In this document: piece after piece, positions 1-7,995 of the stretch
Layout: the number at the start of each line of letters is the position of its first letter
How positions within the stretch are numbered: the first letter of the stretch is position 1
Origin: CAWBUW01 sp963792075
GTDB taxonomy: Bacteria > Chloroflexota > Anaerolineae > Anaerolineales > UBA4823
Assembly (NCBI GenBank): GCA_963792075.1
Contig: CAWBUW010000012.1
Span: forward strand, 744,001 to 808,000
Direction: 5' to 3'
DNA length: 64,000 nt
Position numbers and translations under genes: made by a program
The notes under the pieces: model-generated
What the model was told of the DNA's origin: nothing
The model's database searches: none
What the model saw: only the letters and a program-made list of their open reading frames with translations

Positions 1-1263
1 CTCACGGCGCTGTATAAGGGCACGATGTGCGGGTTCGGCTTTGACCGGACCATGGGCGAAGACATTGACTTCTGCGGCATTGCCACACCCGACATTATGC
101 TGGCGGCCTCGCGGCTGTCAGCGGTCGAGATGCTGCGTTCAGGCATCACGCTGGCCAATGTCGCCGGGGATGCCACCACCTGTGAGGTTGCCCGCCAAAC
201 TCCCGAAGCCCTGGGGCAGGCTGGGATGAAAGCCTTTGTGCAGACGATGCTGGCCGATCTCTTCGGCCTGATTAACCTGAGCGCCGACGCGCAACTTGCC
301 GAGGCAGAAATGCTCTTGCGCGAGTATCAGGGTAAGTTCGAGGGCCGCGTTCGCGTTGCGCCCAGCCTGGGAGAGGCGCTGGCCGCCTCGCTGAAGATGA
401 TGCGGCGGCTGGCGGCGCTGGCCGAGCGCGAGGACCTGGTCGAGCACATCCACGTCTTTCCCCGCTGGCCGACGGGCATTTTTAGCTGGCTGTTGCGCGG
501 CCGCTCGCCGCTCGGGCTCCTCAAAGCCGGCGGCCTGCTCAACCGGCGCTTGATCGCGGTACATTTCCTGGCGGCAACACGCGGGGACATCGCGAGGATC
601 GCTCAGGTGGGAGCGAGCGTGGTCCACTGCCCGTCCGTGTGGATGAACGTGAACGTTGGCCCGCATCACTGGCTGCCCGTGAAAACCTTGCACCGCGCCG
701 GCGTCAATCTCATGCTAGGGACGGACTCCTACGGCGGGTGGATCGAAGGCGCAGATATGTTCACCGAGATGCGGACCTGCGCTTTGATGAGCAGTTTTCT
801 GTACGGCGCGGACACGCTGAAACCGACGGACGTGCTGCGCATGGCGACGATCAACGGCGCGCGAGCGCTGGGGCTGGAAAAAGAAACCGGCTCGCTGGAG
901 GTTGGTAAGCGCGCCGACATCGTGCTGCTCAAATTCGACCGCCCGCCGGTGCAACCGGCATCGGATCTCCCGGCCATGGTCGTCTACGGCGCTTCGGGGC
1001 GTGATGTAGACACCGTGTTGATCGACGGGCGCAGTGTGGTGCGCGACGGACGGGTGCTGACACTGGACGAATCTGATGTGGTGACAACGGCCGCTGAAGC
1101 GCGCGCCGAATTGTACCGGCGCGGCGGATGGGAGCTGACGCCAGACAGAGCAATACCCCCGAAGACTTCCTGGCTTGAGCGGTATCCCAGCCCGGGGATC
1201 GCCCGGTGGGGTGCGAGGCTCGCACGCTTGCAGGCCATCTGGGATCGTAAAGGAAGGGGTTGA
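1..1263 (+). CDS. Amidohydrolase family protein (Atz/Trz/cytosine deaminase-like), 5' truncated by window edge
   Basis: The frame is open from base 1, so the N terminus, including the first metal-binding HxH motif, lies outside the window. The visible 420 residues match the metal-dependent amidohydrolase barrel: a metal-ligand-type His in AVHFLA, then VVHCPS, the LGTDS motif whose Asp (codon at 724) is the usual catalytic or metal residue, and the C-terminal signature LEVGKRADIVLL typical of the Atz/Trz/MtaD group. Such enzymes deaminate or dechlorinate purine- and triazine-like rings. The substrate cannot be read from sequence. It ends directly before a probable gene remnant. Confidence 0.8.
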   Translation, partial: LTALYKGTMCGFGFDRTMGEDIDFCGIATPDIMLAASRLSAVEMLRSGITLANVAGDATTCEVARQTPEALGQAGMKAFVQTMLADLFGLINLSADAQLAEAEMLLREYQGKFEGRVRVAPSLGEALAASLKMMRRLAALAEREDLVEHIHVFPRWPTGIFSWLLRGRSPLGLLKAGGLLNRRLIAVHFLAATRGDIARIAQVGASVVHCPSVWMNVNVGPHHWLPVKTLHRAGVNLMLGTDSYGGWIEGADMFTEMRTCALMSSFLYGADTLKPTDVLRMATINGARALGLEKETGSLEVGKRADIVLLKFDRPPVQPASDLPAMVVYGASGRDVDTVLIDGRSVVRDGRVLTLDESDVVTTAAEARAELYRRGGWELTPDRAIPPKTSWLERYPSPGIARWGARLARLQAIWDRKGRG

Positions 1264-1491
1264 TGAATTCACGAACTCTGGTTATTTCCGCCTGGTCGCT
1301 TCGGTCGGGAATTACGACGAGATCGCGGACCTGCTGGACCGCGATGCAGCCGAGGCGGCGCTGGCTATCGCGCGCGAAAAGGAACGCGGTTCTATTCAGT
1401 TGAACTCATCCTCGGCAAGCTGATCCCCTATGGCGTGATTGCTTTTGACGAAGCTTTTGCCTTACTACTCACCACTAATTGCCCTTCTTGA
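1263..1491 (+). pseudogene. Possible remnant of a small gene (frame-disrupted)
   Basis: An AAGGAAGGGG purine run precedes ATG at 1263, but that frame gives an unconvincing Arg/Trp-rich peptide. A neighbouring frame reads a protein-like stretch (YFRLVASVGNYDEIADLL... to about 1420) and continues convincingly (FYSVELILGKLIPYGVIAF) only after a further frame change near 1390, ending at the TGA near 1491. This looks like a decayed or mis-sequenced small gene. The family is not recognised. The rest of the stretch up to greA holds only the promoter listed next. Confidence 0.25.
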
Positions 1492-1520
1492 AAAAGCCAT
1501 ACATTTTCCCGCGCCGCACC

Positions 1521-1549
1521 TTGCATTGCAGAAAGTTTTGTGCTACAAT
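1521..1549 (+). promoter_or_regulatory. Sigma-70-type promoter for greA
   Basis: TTGCAT (1521-1526), a 17-bp spacer and TACAAT (1544-1549) preceded by TGC, an extended -10. The leader to the greA ATG is about 130 nt. It includes a weak G/C stem followed by seven T residues (about 1552-1577), which could be an early terminator but is short. Confidence 0.6.
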
Positions 1550-1683
1550 GCCCCCGCGCGGCTGAGGACGGGCTTTTTTTGTTTATCTGCCTGCGCAATC
1601 AACCAACACTAACCTATGATAGCATTGGTACGGGCTATCCGCACCAATGCATATCTATATCTATCGACTCTCAGGAAAATAAG

Positions 1684-2145
1684 ATGCCCCCAACCTTTTT
1701 GACTCGCCATGGTTTTGAAAAGCTTCAGGAAGAGCTGGAATATCTGCGCGGCACGAAGCGGCAGGAGGTAGCTCAGCGCCTGCACGAGGCCATGGAAGGC
1801 GGCGAGCTGATCGAGGATGCTGAATACGAAGCAGCCAAAAACGAGCAGGCCTTCGTGGAAGGCCGCATCCTGGAACTTGAAATCCTGCTGGCAAACGCCC
1901 GCGTGATCGAGGAAAACCAAAAGCAAGATACCATCCAGGTTGGGTCAAAAGTGACCGTCCAGGAAGAGGGTGTAGATCCAGAGGAATATATCATCGTCGG
2001 TCCGGCAGAGGCAGATCCCCGCCAGGGCCGGATTTCGAACGAATCCCCCCTGGGGCGGGCGCTGCTCGAGCACCGCGCCAACGATATCGTGCGCGTGGAT
2101 GCGCCTGCCGGCGCATTCACCGTGCGTGTGATCAAGGTAGGATGA
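1684..2145 (+). CDS. greA: Transcription elongation factor GreA
   Basis: Encodes 153 residues, near the usual ~158. GreA enters the secondary channel of RNA polymerase and stimulates transcript cleavage in backtracked complexes. The N-terminal half is the antiparallel coiled coil, with the tip motif GGELIEDAEYEAAKNEQ carrying the acidic residues that act in cleavage. The C-terminal half is the FKBP-like domain (VGSKVTVQEEG, then SPLGRALL). The start is the ATG after AGGAAAATAAG; the upstream in-frame extension is non-conserved leader. It has its own promoter and is closed by a strong terminator. Confidence 0.95.
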   Translation: MPPTFLTRHGFEKLQEELEYLRGTKRQEVAQRLHEAMEGGELIEDAEYEAAKNEQAFVEGRILELEILLANARVIEENQKQDTIQVGSKVTVQEEGVDPEEYIIVGPAEADPRQGRISNESPLGRALLEHRANDIVRVDAPAGAFTVRVIKVG

Positions 2146-2166
2146 GATAGGGGCTTTAACCAGCAA

Positions 2167-2202
2167 GCCCCGCGCAGGAAAGCTTGCGCGGGGCTATTTT
2201 TT
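2167..2202 (+). terminator. Intrinsic terminator of greA
   Basis: GCCCCGCGCA and TGCGCGGGGC form a perfect 10-bp stem around an 8-nt loop, followed by TATTTTTTAT. It separates greA from lysS. Confidence 0.9.
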
Positions 2203-2255
2203 ATCAAAATATATTGTTATAGGCAAAGTTTACACGTAACACCCCAGGAGGCATT

Positions 2256-3767
2256 ATGGAATACACCAACCTCGAAAAGAACCGCTTAGAAAAAGTAGAA
2301 CGCCTGCGGGCGCAGGGGATCGAGCCTTTCCCCACCCGCGCCGAGCGCACCCACACCAGCCAGCAAGCCATCCGGGCCTTCGAAGCAGCCGAGGCTGCCG
2401 GGCAAGCGCAAGGCGTGCAGTGCACGCTCGCCGGACGGCTGCGCTCTATCCGCCCGATGGGCAAGATCACATTCGCCCATATCGAAGACGTGGATGGGCG
2501 CATCCAGCTTTTCCTGCGCCAAAACGACCTTGGGCAAGAGCAGATGGATCTTTTTAATCGAGAATACGACCTGGGCGATTTCATCCAGGCGGGCGGCGAG
2601 CTGTTCCGCACGAAAACCGGTGAGATCACCCTGCGAGTGCAGTCGTTAGGCATGCTGGCCAAGGCCATCACGCCGCTGCCCGCGGCGAAGGATGAGTTGG
2701 TGGATGGCGAGATCGTGCGCCACGCCACGCTCGCCGAGCCCGAGGTGCGCTACCGCCAGCGTTATGCAGACCTGGCAGTGAACGCCGAAGTGCGCCAGTT
2801 GTTCATCAAGCGGGCCAAAGTAGTGCGCAGCGTACGTGATTTCCTGGACGCACGCGGGTTCATCGAGGTGGAGACGCCTGTCTTACAGCCGATCTACGGC
2901 GGTGCGGCGGCGCGGCCCTTCATCACGCACCACAACCAACTGAAGCAGGATCTCTACCTGCGCATCTCGTTCGAGCTGTACTTGAAACGGCTGATCGTGG
3001 GCGGGCTGGAGCGCGTCTACGAGATAGGGCGTGACTTCCGCAACGAAGGCGTGGATCGCACGCACAACCCGGAATTTACTATGCTGGAATTCTATTGGGC
3101 CTACGCCGATTATGAACAGGTGATGGTACTGACCGAACAGATGGTCTCAACCGTAGCCCAGCAGGTGCTGGGGACGATGAAGATCCAGTATGGCGGGATC
3201 GAGATCGATCTGACGCCGCCCTGGAAACGATTGAATTTGCGCGCCGGGCTGATCGAGCGCACCGGGATCGATATCCAGGAGCATCCGACAGCCGCCAGCC
3301 TGGCGGAGGCCATGAAAGCGCTGGGTCTGCCGGTCGATCCGAAAGCGCCGCGCGGCAAGCTGATCGACAAGCTGATGAACGAAACCCTGGAGCCCACGCT
3401 GATCCAACCTACTTTCTTGTATGATTACCCGCGCGATATTTCCCCGCTGGCCAAGAGCAAACCGGGCGACCCGAGCACGGTGGAGCGCTTTGAAGGGTTT
3501 TTGGCCGGGTTCGAGTTGTGCAACGCGTTCACAGAATTGAACGACCCGCTGGACCAGGAATCGCGTTTCCTGGAAATGGGGCGCGATTACGGCGCGGACG
3601 ATGATGAACGGCATCCGATGGATGAAGATTACCTGCGGGCGATGCGCTACGGCATGCCACCCCAGGGTGGCTTTGGGATGGGGATCGACCGGCTGGTCAT
3701 GCTGTTGACTGACAGCTCGAATATCCGCGAGGTGCTGCTCTTCCCCCACTTACGCAAAGAAGAATAA
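2256..3767 (+). CDS. lysS: Lysyl-tRNA synthetase, class II
   Basis: Encodes 503 residues, the usual bacterial LysS length. It charges tRNA-Lys with lysine in the cytoplasm. An N-terminal OB-fold anticodon-binding domain (about 55-150) precedes the class II catalytic core: motif 1 around GFIEVETPVLQP, motif 2 around YEIGRDFRNEGVD and HNPEFTMLEFYWAY, and motif 3 GGFGMGIDRLVML near residue 475. The ATG follows a strong AGGAGG. It stands alone between the greA terminator and a solo arm of the dispersed hairpin repeat. Confidence 0.97.
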   Translation: MEYTNLEKNRLEKVERLRAQGIEPFPTRAERTHTSQQAIRAFEAAEAAGQAQGVQCTLAGRLRSIRPMGKITFAHIEDVDGRIQLFLRQNDLGQEQMDLFNREYDLGDFIQAGGELFRTKTGEITLRVQSLGMLAKAITPLPAAKDELVDGEIVRHATLAEPEVRYRQRYADLAVNAEVRQLFIKRAKVVRSVRDFLDARGFIEVETPVLQPIYGGAAARPFITHHNQLKQDLYLRISFELYLKRLIVGGLERVYEIGRDFRNEGVDRTHNPEFTMLEFYWAYADYEQVMVLTEQMVSTVAQQVLGTMKIQYGGIEIDLTPPWKRLNLRAGLIERTGIDIQEHPTAASLAEAMKALGLPVDPKAPRGKLIDKLMNETLEPTLIQPTFLYDYPRDISPLAKSKPGDPSTVERFEGFLAGFELCNAFTELNDPLDQESRFLEMGRDYGADDDERHPMDEDYLRAMRYGMPPQGGFGMGIDRLVMLLTDSSNIREVLLFPHLRKEE

Positions 3768-3771
3768 TCAA

Positions 3772-3794
3772 CTTTGTTTCTTTTTGGACAGCCT
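3772..3794 (+). repeat. Solo right arm of the long hairpin repeat
   Basis: Twenty-two bases (TTTGTTTCTTTTTGGACAGC and on) are identical to the right end of the element at 7484-7599 and its relatives, but no left arm is present. It lies 4 bp after the lysS stop and may be a remnant or a minimal form. Confidence 0.7.
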
Positions 3795-3807
3795 GATAAC
3801 AAAATAT

Positions 3808-4614
3808 CTAAAGCATCTCGTTGCGCACTGCAGCGCAACGGTCACATTGGAGGCGCTCGCAGAGCAGAGCCTGCGGGTCGGCGCCAATCATCGCCAGCAC
3901 CGTTTCCGTCTGCGCAACGATAGGCACGGCTGTAATAGCCGTGGCACCAAGCTGCGCCTGGCGGGCAATACCATGCAGGCGAGGCGAGATAGCCTGGAAG
4001 CCATCCGAACAGCCAGGGAAGCCCGGGCATTCGACGATCCCCTGCTCGGTCAAAGCCCAGCGTGTGAACTGCTTGCGCCCGGCGAGGCGTTCCGCATAAT
4101 GGATGCTGGTATTCACAGTGTGGTCCACGCCGAGCAAAAGCACCCAGCCGCGTTCCTGGTGGAGCATGTGAATGGGGCCAAGCGGCTCGGCCAGGCTTTG
4201 AGCGGTGAGGATAGAGCTGGCATAAGCAGGATCTGTGCTCAACGCAGCGAAAGAGAGCAGCGGATGGCTGGAGCGCTGTGCAGCAGGCCGCCGGCGTAAG
4301 GCTTCGGGGAGAATTCCCATCATCCGGTCCACGGGCATATCCGGGGTAAAGAACTCTGCCATCCGGTTGGTGTCTTTGCCGCTACCGTAACTCACCCCGT
4401 TATCGGGCGGGCCAACTTCGGGGATGATCATGGGCATAAAAGTGAAAGTGGGCATCACCACAGTATTGAAGCTGCCCAGCAGCGCTCCGAGAACGGCATC
4501 TTCCCCACCATGCACCTCGCCGAAAGCAGACAGGGAGGCATGGACGATGACTGGGCGTGTACGCTCGATCTCCAGGCGGCGGAAAGCGCTCACGAAATCG
4601 CGAAAAGTGATCAT
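3808..4614 (-). CDS. AAC(3)-family aminoglycoside N-acetyltransferase-like protein
   Basis: Encodes 268 residues resembling the AAC(3)/YokD family, which transfers acetyl from acetyl-CoA to an amino group. Family signatures visible are VIVHASLSAFGEVHGGEDAV near the N terminus, a central RSSHPLLSFAA, and LLLGVDHTVNTSIHYAE, where the His/Asp cluster lines the active site. ATG at 4614 is preferred because GGGGAG sits 5 nt upstream; GTG at 4620 is in frame but overlaps the upstream stop. It directly follows an enoyl-CoA hydratase, so its substrate may be a metabolite and not an antibiotic. Confidence 0.8.
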   Translation of the reverse strand: MITFRDFVSAFRRLEIERTRPVIVHASLSAFGEVHGGEDAVLGALLGSFNTVVMPTFTFMPMIIPEVGPPDNGVSYGSGKDTNRMAEFFTPDMPVDRMMGILPEALRRRPAAQRSSHPLLSFAALSTDPAYASSILTAQSLAEPLGPIHMLHQERGWVLLLGVDHTVNTSIHYAERLAGRKQFTRWALTEQGIVECPGFPGCSDGFQAISPRLHGIARQAQLGATAITAVPIVAQTETVLAMIGADPQALLCERLQCDRCAAVRNEML

Positions 4615-4616
4615 GC

Positions 4617-5392
4617 TCACTCCCCTTTCCAGGTGGCGGGACGCTTCTCGATGAAGGCCTGCATACCTTCTTTTTGATCCGCGCTGGAAAAGAGCAAGAA
4701 AAAGGCCCTCCGCTCATCGGCGAGCCCTTCCGAAAGGAAAGATTCAAACGAATGATTGACCGCCTCCCGCGCCAGGCGCAGAGCGAGGGGGCGCGCTCTG
4801 CGATCTGAGCCGCCAGGGCCAGGGCTTCTTCCAGGTAGCGTTCGACCGGTACCACGCGGTTGACCAGGCTGAAGCGTTCGGCTTCGGCTGCGCTGAGCGT
4901 GCGGTTGTTGAGCACCATCTCCATGGCAATGGCCTTACCCACCGCACGCACCAGGCGCTGCGTTCCTCCTGCGCCAGGGATGATTCCCAGGTTGATCTCC
5001 GGTTGGCCAAAGCGGGCGGTTTCGGATGCCACGATCATGTCGCAGGTCATGGCGAGCTCGTTGCCGCCGCCAAGGCAGTAGCCAGAGACGGCCGCGATCA
5101 CCGGTTTGCGTAACTGCACCAACCGGTCGAGCGGAGAGACAAAATCGCGCCCCAGCAGTTGCACCGGTGTGGCCTCCACCATTTCCTTGATATCTGCGCC
5201 GGCAGCGAAAGCGCGCTCATCGCCCGTGATAACCATCGCTCCGATAGCTGGGTCGTGATCGAAGGCATCCAGGGCAGCAATCAGCTCGCGGATCAAGGTA
5301 GCATTGAGGGCATTCAGGGCCTTGGGACGATTGAGCCGCACCAAACCGACTTTGCCATGAGTTTCAACCAGGATCATTTCGTAAGCAGACAT
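4617..5392 (-). CDS. Enoyl-CoA hydratase/isomerase, frameshifted near the C terminus
   Basis: Crotonase-fold enzyme hydrating enoyl-CoA. The N-terminal three quarters read normally: RLNRPKALNALN, the oxyanion segment AAGADIKEM, SGYCLGGGNELAM, and PEINLGIIPGAGGTQRL with the catalytic-type Glu. After RAP (about 4790) the frame breaks. Adding one C to the five-C run (G run 4787-4791 on the plus strand) restores LALRLAREAVNHSFE to KRPATWKGE and a stop at 4617. The repaired length is 258 residues, normal for the family. Probably an intact gene with a homopolymer error; true pseudogenisation is not excluded. It is upstream of and almost abutting the AAC(3)-like gene. Confidence 0.85.
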
Positions 5393-5434
5393 AAGGGCCT
5401 CCCCACAAGAGAATTATGGATTTAGGGTGCAGGC

Positions 5435-5459
5435 GTTTTGGGCAAAGCCCGCCCAAAAT
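5435..5459. repeat. Intergenic hairpin with GCAAAGC tip
   Basis: GTTTTGGGC and GCCCAAAAT can pair around a loop that itself contains GGGCAAAGCCC. There is no T-run. It sits 5' of the enoyl-CoA hydratase, between two minus-strand genes, and belongs to the set of GCRAAGC-tipped hairpins. Apart from it and a TATAAT-like box on the minus strand (5484-5489), the 5393-5554 gap shows nothing. Confidence 0.5.
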
Positions 5460-5554
5460 ACCCGCTTTCCCCCTCTTCCAATGATTATATAACAGAATCC
5501 CACCGCGTGGACTCCGCGCAGCAGGGTGATCGCAGGGCCTGGCATTTTCCAATA

Positions 5555-6274
5555 TCAGACAATTTCGATGACTTCGCCCGTGGTGGGGTTGCCGGGAGCG
5601 CACAGATCGAGCACAAGCGCAGCGACCTTTCCGGGCGGCAGCAGGACCGCGGGAAGCGGCTGCGCAGGGTAATCCTTGGCCAGGCGCAAGCTTTCGGTAT
5701 CCGTGGCAGCGGGACACACGGCCAGCACCCGGACTTGGTAGGGGGCTAATTCACGCGCCGCGTAGCGCGTCAGTCCCACCAGCCCGGCTTTCGAAGCGGC
5801 ATAGGCGGCGCGGTTGGAGCGGCCGGAAAGGTAAGACTCGGCGGCGCCCAGGTTGACAATGACCCCGCCGCCCTGGGCGCGCATCGCCCGACCTCCATGC
5901 TGGATGGCGAAGAAAGCGCCCCCCAGGTTCACATCAAGCGTCCGGTGCCAATCCCATTCGTCCATGTCCAGGATCGAAGCGACCGGCTCGACCGCCGCAT
6001 TGTTAATCAAAATATCGACCCGCCCCCAGTCTTCGAGCACCTGGTCGAAGAGCGCCTGGACCGGCATGCGCTTGGCCACGTCAAAGATGTATTCTTTTGC
6101 CCTGCCGCCTGCCGCTTCCACCTCGGCGATGGTTTGTTCCACCCCCAAGGGATTGAGATCATTGACAGCGATTGTGGCTCCCTGGAAAGCAAAGGCAAGC
6201 GCCAACGCCCGGCCAATGCCGCGGCCGGCGCCGGTGATGAGCACTACCTGGTTGGCGAAAGGCAGTTCGTTCAT
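5555..6274 (-). CDS. Short-chain dehydrogenase/reductase (SDR)
   Basis: Encodes 239 residues with a classical SDR layout: the cofactor motif TGAGRGIG (14-21), VNDLN after beta-2, DVA for the adenine pocket, NNAA (91-94) and the active-site YAASK (Y158, K162). The position usually held by the catalytic Ser appears to be Ala144 in VNLGAAES; Ser147 is nearby, so catalysis may be altered. Substrate unknown. Its start lies 12 bp after the stop of the M23 peptidase, so the two are likely cotranscribed. Confidence 0.85.
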   Translation of the reverse strand: MNELPFANQVVLITGAGRGIGRALALAFAFQGATIAVNDLNPLGVEQTIAEVEAAGGRAKEYIFDVAKRMPVQALFDQVLEDWGRVDILINNAAVEPVASILDMDEWDWHRTLDVNLGGAFFAIQHGGRAMRAQGGGVIVNLGAAESYLSGRSNRAAYAASKAGLVGLTRYAARELAPYQVRVLAVCPAATDTESLRLAKDYPAQPLPAVLLPPGKVAALVLDLCAPGNPTTGEVIEIV

Positions 6275-6286
6275 AGGAAATTTCCC

Positions 6287-7018
6287 TTATTTTACAGTCC
6301 CCGTACAGGTAGGGACGGCGGAGGGGTTTTGCGCCGCGTTGAGCGGCAGGCCAAAGTAAGGAGAAGGGTCGAGGGTGTTCCGAACTTCAAGCTCGTTGCG
6401 GAACCAGCCCAGGGGGTGTTCCGTGCTGCGCCCCTGGTCCAGGACAATCGAAAAGTGCAGGTGCACGCCGGTCGGGTTGATCGGGTCTCCGGAGTAATTG
6501 CCCTGGTAACCGAGCAAGGCGCCCGCTTCCACAAGTACTTCCGAGCTGCCTGGAGGAAAATCAGGGACGATGAAAGAAGACCCATCCGTAGCGGCCATAT
6601 GCGTGTAATAGGTCCAGATCTGGCGGTTGGGCTGGAGGGGATCCTCAGGGATACGGATGATCAGCGATGACTTCCAGGTATCCAAACGGGTGAGGTAACC
6701 TGGGTAGGCGGCGTACACCGGAGTAACCCCCGCTGCCGCTCCGCCGAACAGATCCAGCCCCTGGTGAGTATGGCCCGGACGGAAAAAGTCGCCCCAGATA
6801 AAGCCAATATAGGCGTCGGTTGGGATGAGGAAGGGAGCTTCCTGGCAGCGCTGCCCGGCTTTCACCACCCAGTCAGGATGCGCGGCCGGGTCCTTTAAAT
6901 ATTCGAACAGGCGCAGCGTGCGCGTCGAGCGCGTGCGCAGCCAGGGGTAGGCGAAATAAAGACCAACGATGAGAAAAATGAACAGGGCTGCCAGGAGAAG
7001 CTTGAAGATCGGTTTCAT
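6287..7018 (-). CDS. Membrane-anchored M23 family metallopeptidase
   Basis: Encodes 243 residues. An N-terminal transmembrane segment (about 5-25) anchors a LytM-type domain outside the membrane. Zinc ligands are readable as HxxxD (H85, D89 in HTHQGLDLF) and HxH (H186, H188 in VHLHFS). M23 enzymes cut peptidoglycan cross-bridges or act as inactive activators; the full ligand set argues for an active enzyme. The ATG overlaps the stop of the preceding small gene (ATGA at 7015-7018), indicating translational coupling. Confidence 0.85.
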   Translation of the reverse strand: MKPIFKLLLAALFIFLIVGLYFAYPWLRTRSTRTLRLFEYLKDPAAHPDWVVKAGQRCQEAPFLIPTDAYIGFIWGDFFRPGHTHQGLDLFGGAAAGVTPVYAAYPGYLTRLDTWKSSLIIRIPEDPLQPNRQIWTYYTHMAATDGSSFIVPDFPPGSSEVLVEAGALLGYQGNYSGDPINPTGVHLHFSIVLDQGRSTEHPLGWFRNELEVRNTLDPSPYFGLPLNAAQNPSAVPTCTGTVK

Positions 7019-7377
7019 GAATTGGGATCAGCTGGTTCTGCCGGGAGCTTGCGGAATTTCTGCAGGTTGGTAATGTTATCTTCTTTGTGGTCGGCGAAGA
7101 GCAGGATGACGTGCCCGCGGGTCATACTTTGCAGCACCTGCCCGGCGTGGACCCCCTGGGGAGAAGTCATTGCCTTCTGCAAGGCTTCCCCATCGGCAAA
7201 ATACAGTTCGTGGATGAGGGAGCAGTCCAGGCTGCCAAAAAGCACACGCTCCACCCGGCTGGTGGCTTCGCGCACCAGGCCCGGCATAGACTCGGCCAGG
7301 TGCAAGAACTGTGGCCAAATATCGTTGAATTCGGCTGTCTCGGCAGCAGCCTCGATGAGGATCACCAGTTTGTGCAT
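7015..7377 (-). CDS. Small protein of dimeric alpha/beta barrel (EthD-like) type
   Basis: Encodes 120 residues. The beginning MHKLVILIEA and segments such as MPGLVREATSRVERVLFG and LIHELYFADGEALQKAMTS resemble small ferredoxin-like dimeric barrels (EthD/DUF4286 style); this is fold-level resemblance only. ATG at 7377 is chosen because AGGAGG lies 7 nt upstream. The first gene of a coupled group with the M23 peptidase and SDR. Confidence 0.55.
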   Translation of the reverse strand: MHKLVILIEAAAETAEFNDIWPQFLHLAESMPGLVREATSRVERVLFGSLDCSLIHELYFADGEALQKAMTSPQGVHAGQVLQSMTRGHVILLFADHKEDNITNLQKFRKLPAEPADPNS

Positions 7378-7424
7378 AAAAATGCCTCCTATCAAAGGAT
7401 GGAGGCATTATACCCGAAAGTAAA

Positions 7425-7468
7425 TTTGGGGGCATTGGGTGGGGTAAAGCCCACCCAATGCCCCCAAA
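7425..7468. repeat. Perfect 44-bp palindrome
   Basis: Nineteen-base arms (beginning TTTGGGGGCATTGGG) around GTAAAG are perfectly complementary. It has no T-run and lies upstream of the minus-strand group and directly before the long hairpin repeat, so it does not look like a terminator for either flank. Confidence 0.7.
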
Positions 7469-7483
7469 CCCTCGGTTTTTTGG

Positions 7484-7599
7484 GGTTGTCCAAAAAGACG
7501 GAAACAAGGAGAAAATATACGTACCTGTGGGGATGGTGCGAAGCACCATCCCCACAGGTACGTATTAATTTTCTTCCTTTGTTTCTTTTTGGACAGCCT
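7484..7599 (+). repeat. Long hairpin repeat, copy A
   Basis: A 116-bp inverted repeat. The left arm starts GGTTGTCCAAAAAGAC, the right arm ends CTTTTTGGACAGCC, and the centre is CCTGTGG plus a copy-specific stem with a GCGAAGC tip. Arms match copies at 44838, 52369 and 60931 closely; the tip differs between copies. It lies between divergent genes. No ORF or transposase. Confidence 0.85.
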
Positions 7600-7616
7600 G
7601 AAAAACATGGTATGAT
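7589..7616 (+). promoter_or_regulatory. Promoter with -35 inside repeat copy A
   Basis: TTGGAC (7589-7594, in the right terminus of the repeat), a 16-bp spacer and TATGAT (7611-7616). It would start RNA near 7623, just before the small acidic gene. Confidence 0.5.
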
Positions 7617-7638
7617 TCGCTTTATGGAGCAAGGAAAT

Positions 7639-7995
7639 ATGGACGAGAAGATTACGATTATTGAGGGACCGCCCCCGGCATTTGAGACAGTAGGGGATGG
7701 TTGGGCTCTGGGTTTAAACGAAAGCCCCTCGCTGGCCAGCATCGCGCTGACCCAGTTGCGCACCTTCAATGGGCCGGCGCTGGTGGAACGCTGCCACCGC
7801 GCCTGGCGCAACCAGCAGGCTATCAACCTGGAGTATCGTGCTTCAGATGGCTTGATCCTGACTGCGCCGATCGTGGCCGCACGCTTCGTGGACACCCAGG
7901 ATGGTCATCTGCTGGCACTGTGGGTAAGACTGCCAGAAGATGAAGTCGAGCTTGAGTTGGGTTACGACGATGACAACTCCGACGAAGATGAATGA
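7639..7995 (+). CDS. Small acidic hypothetical protein
   Basis: Encodes 118 residues; the family is not recognised. It has no signal or membrane segment. The middle (ALVERCHRAWRNQQAINLEY) is basic, while the C terminus is strongly acidic (ELGYDDDNSDEDE). ATG at 7639 follows AAGGAAAT, though at short spacing; ATG at 7624 is possible but would be nearly leaderless from the predicted promoter. Its stop overlaps the start of the following enoyl-CoA hydratase, so the two are coupled. Confidence 0.6.
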   Translation: MDEKITIIEGPPPAFETVGDGWALGLNESPSLASIALTQLRTFNGPALVERCHRAWRNQQAINLEYRASDGLILTAPIVAARFVDTQDGHLLALWVRLPEDEVELELGYDDDNSDEDE

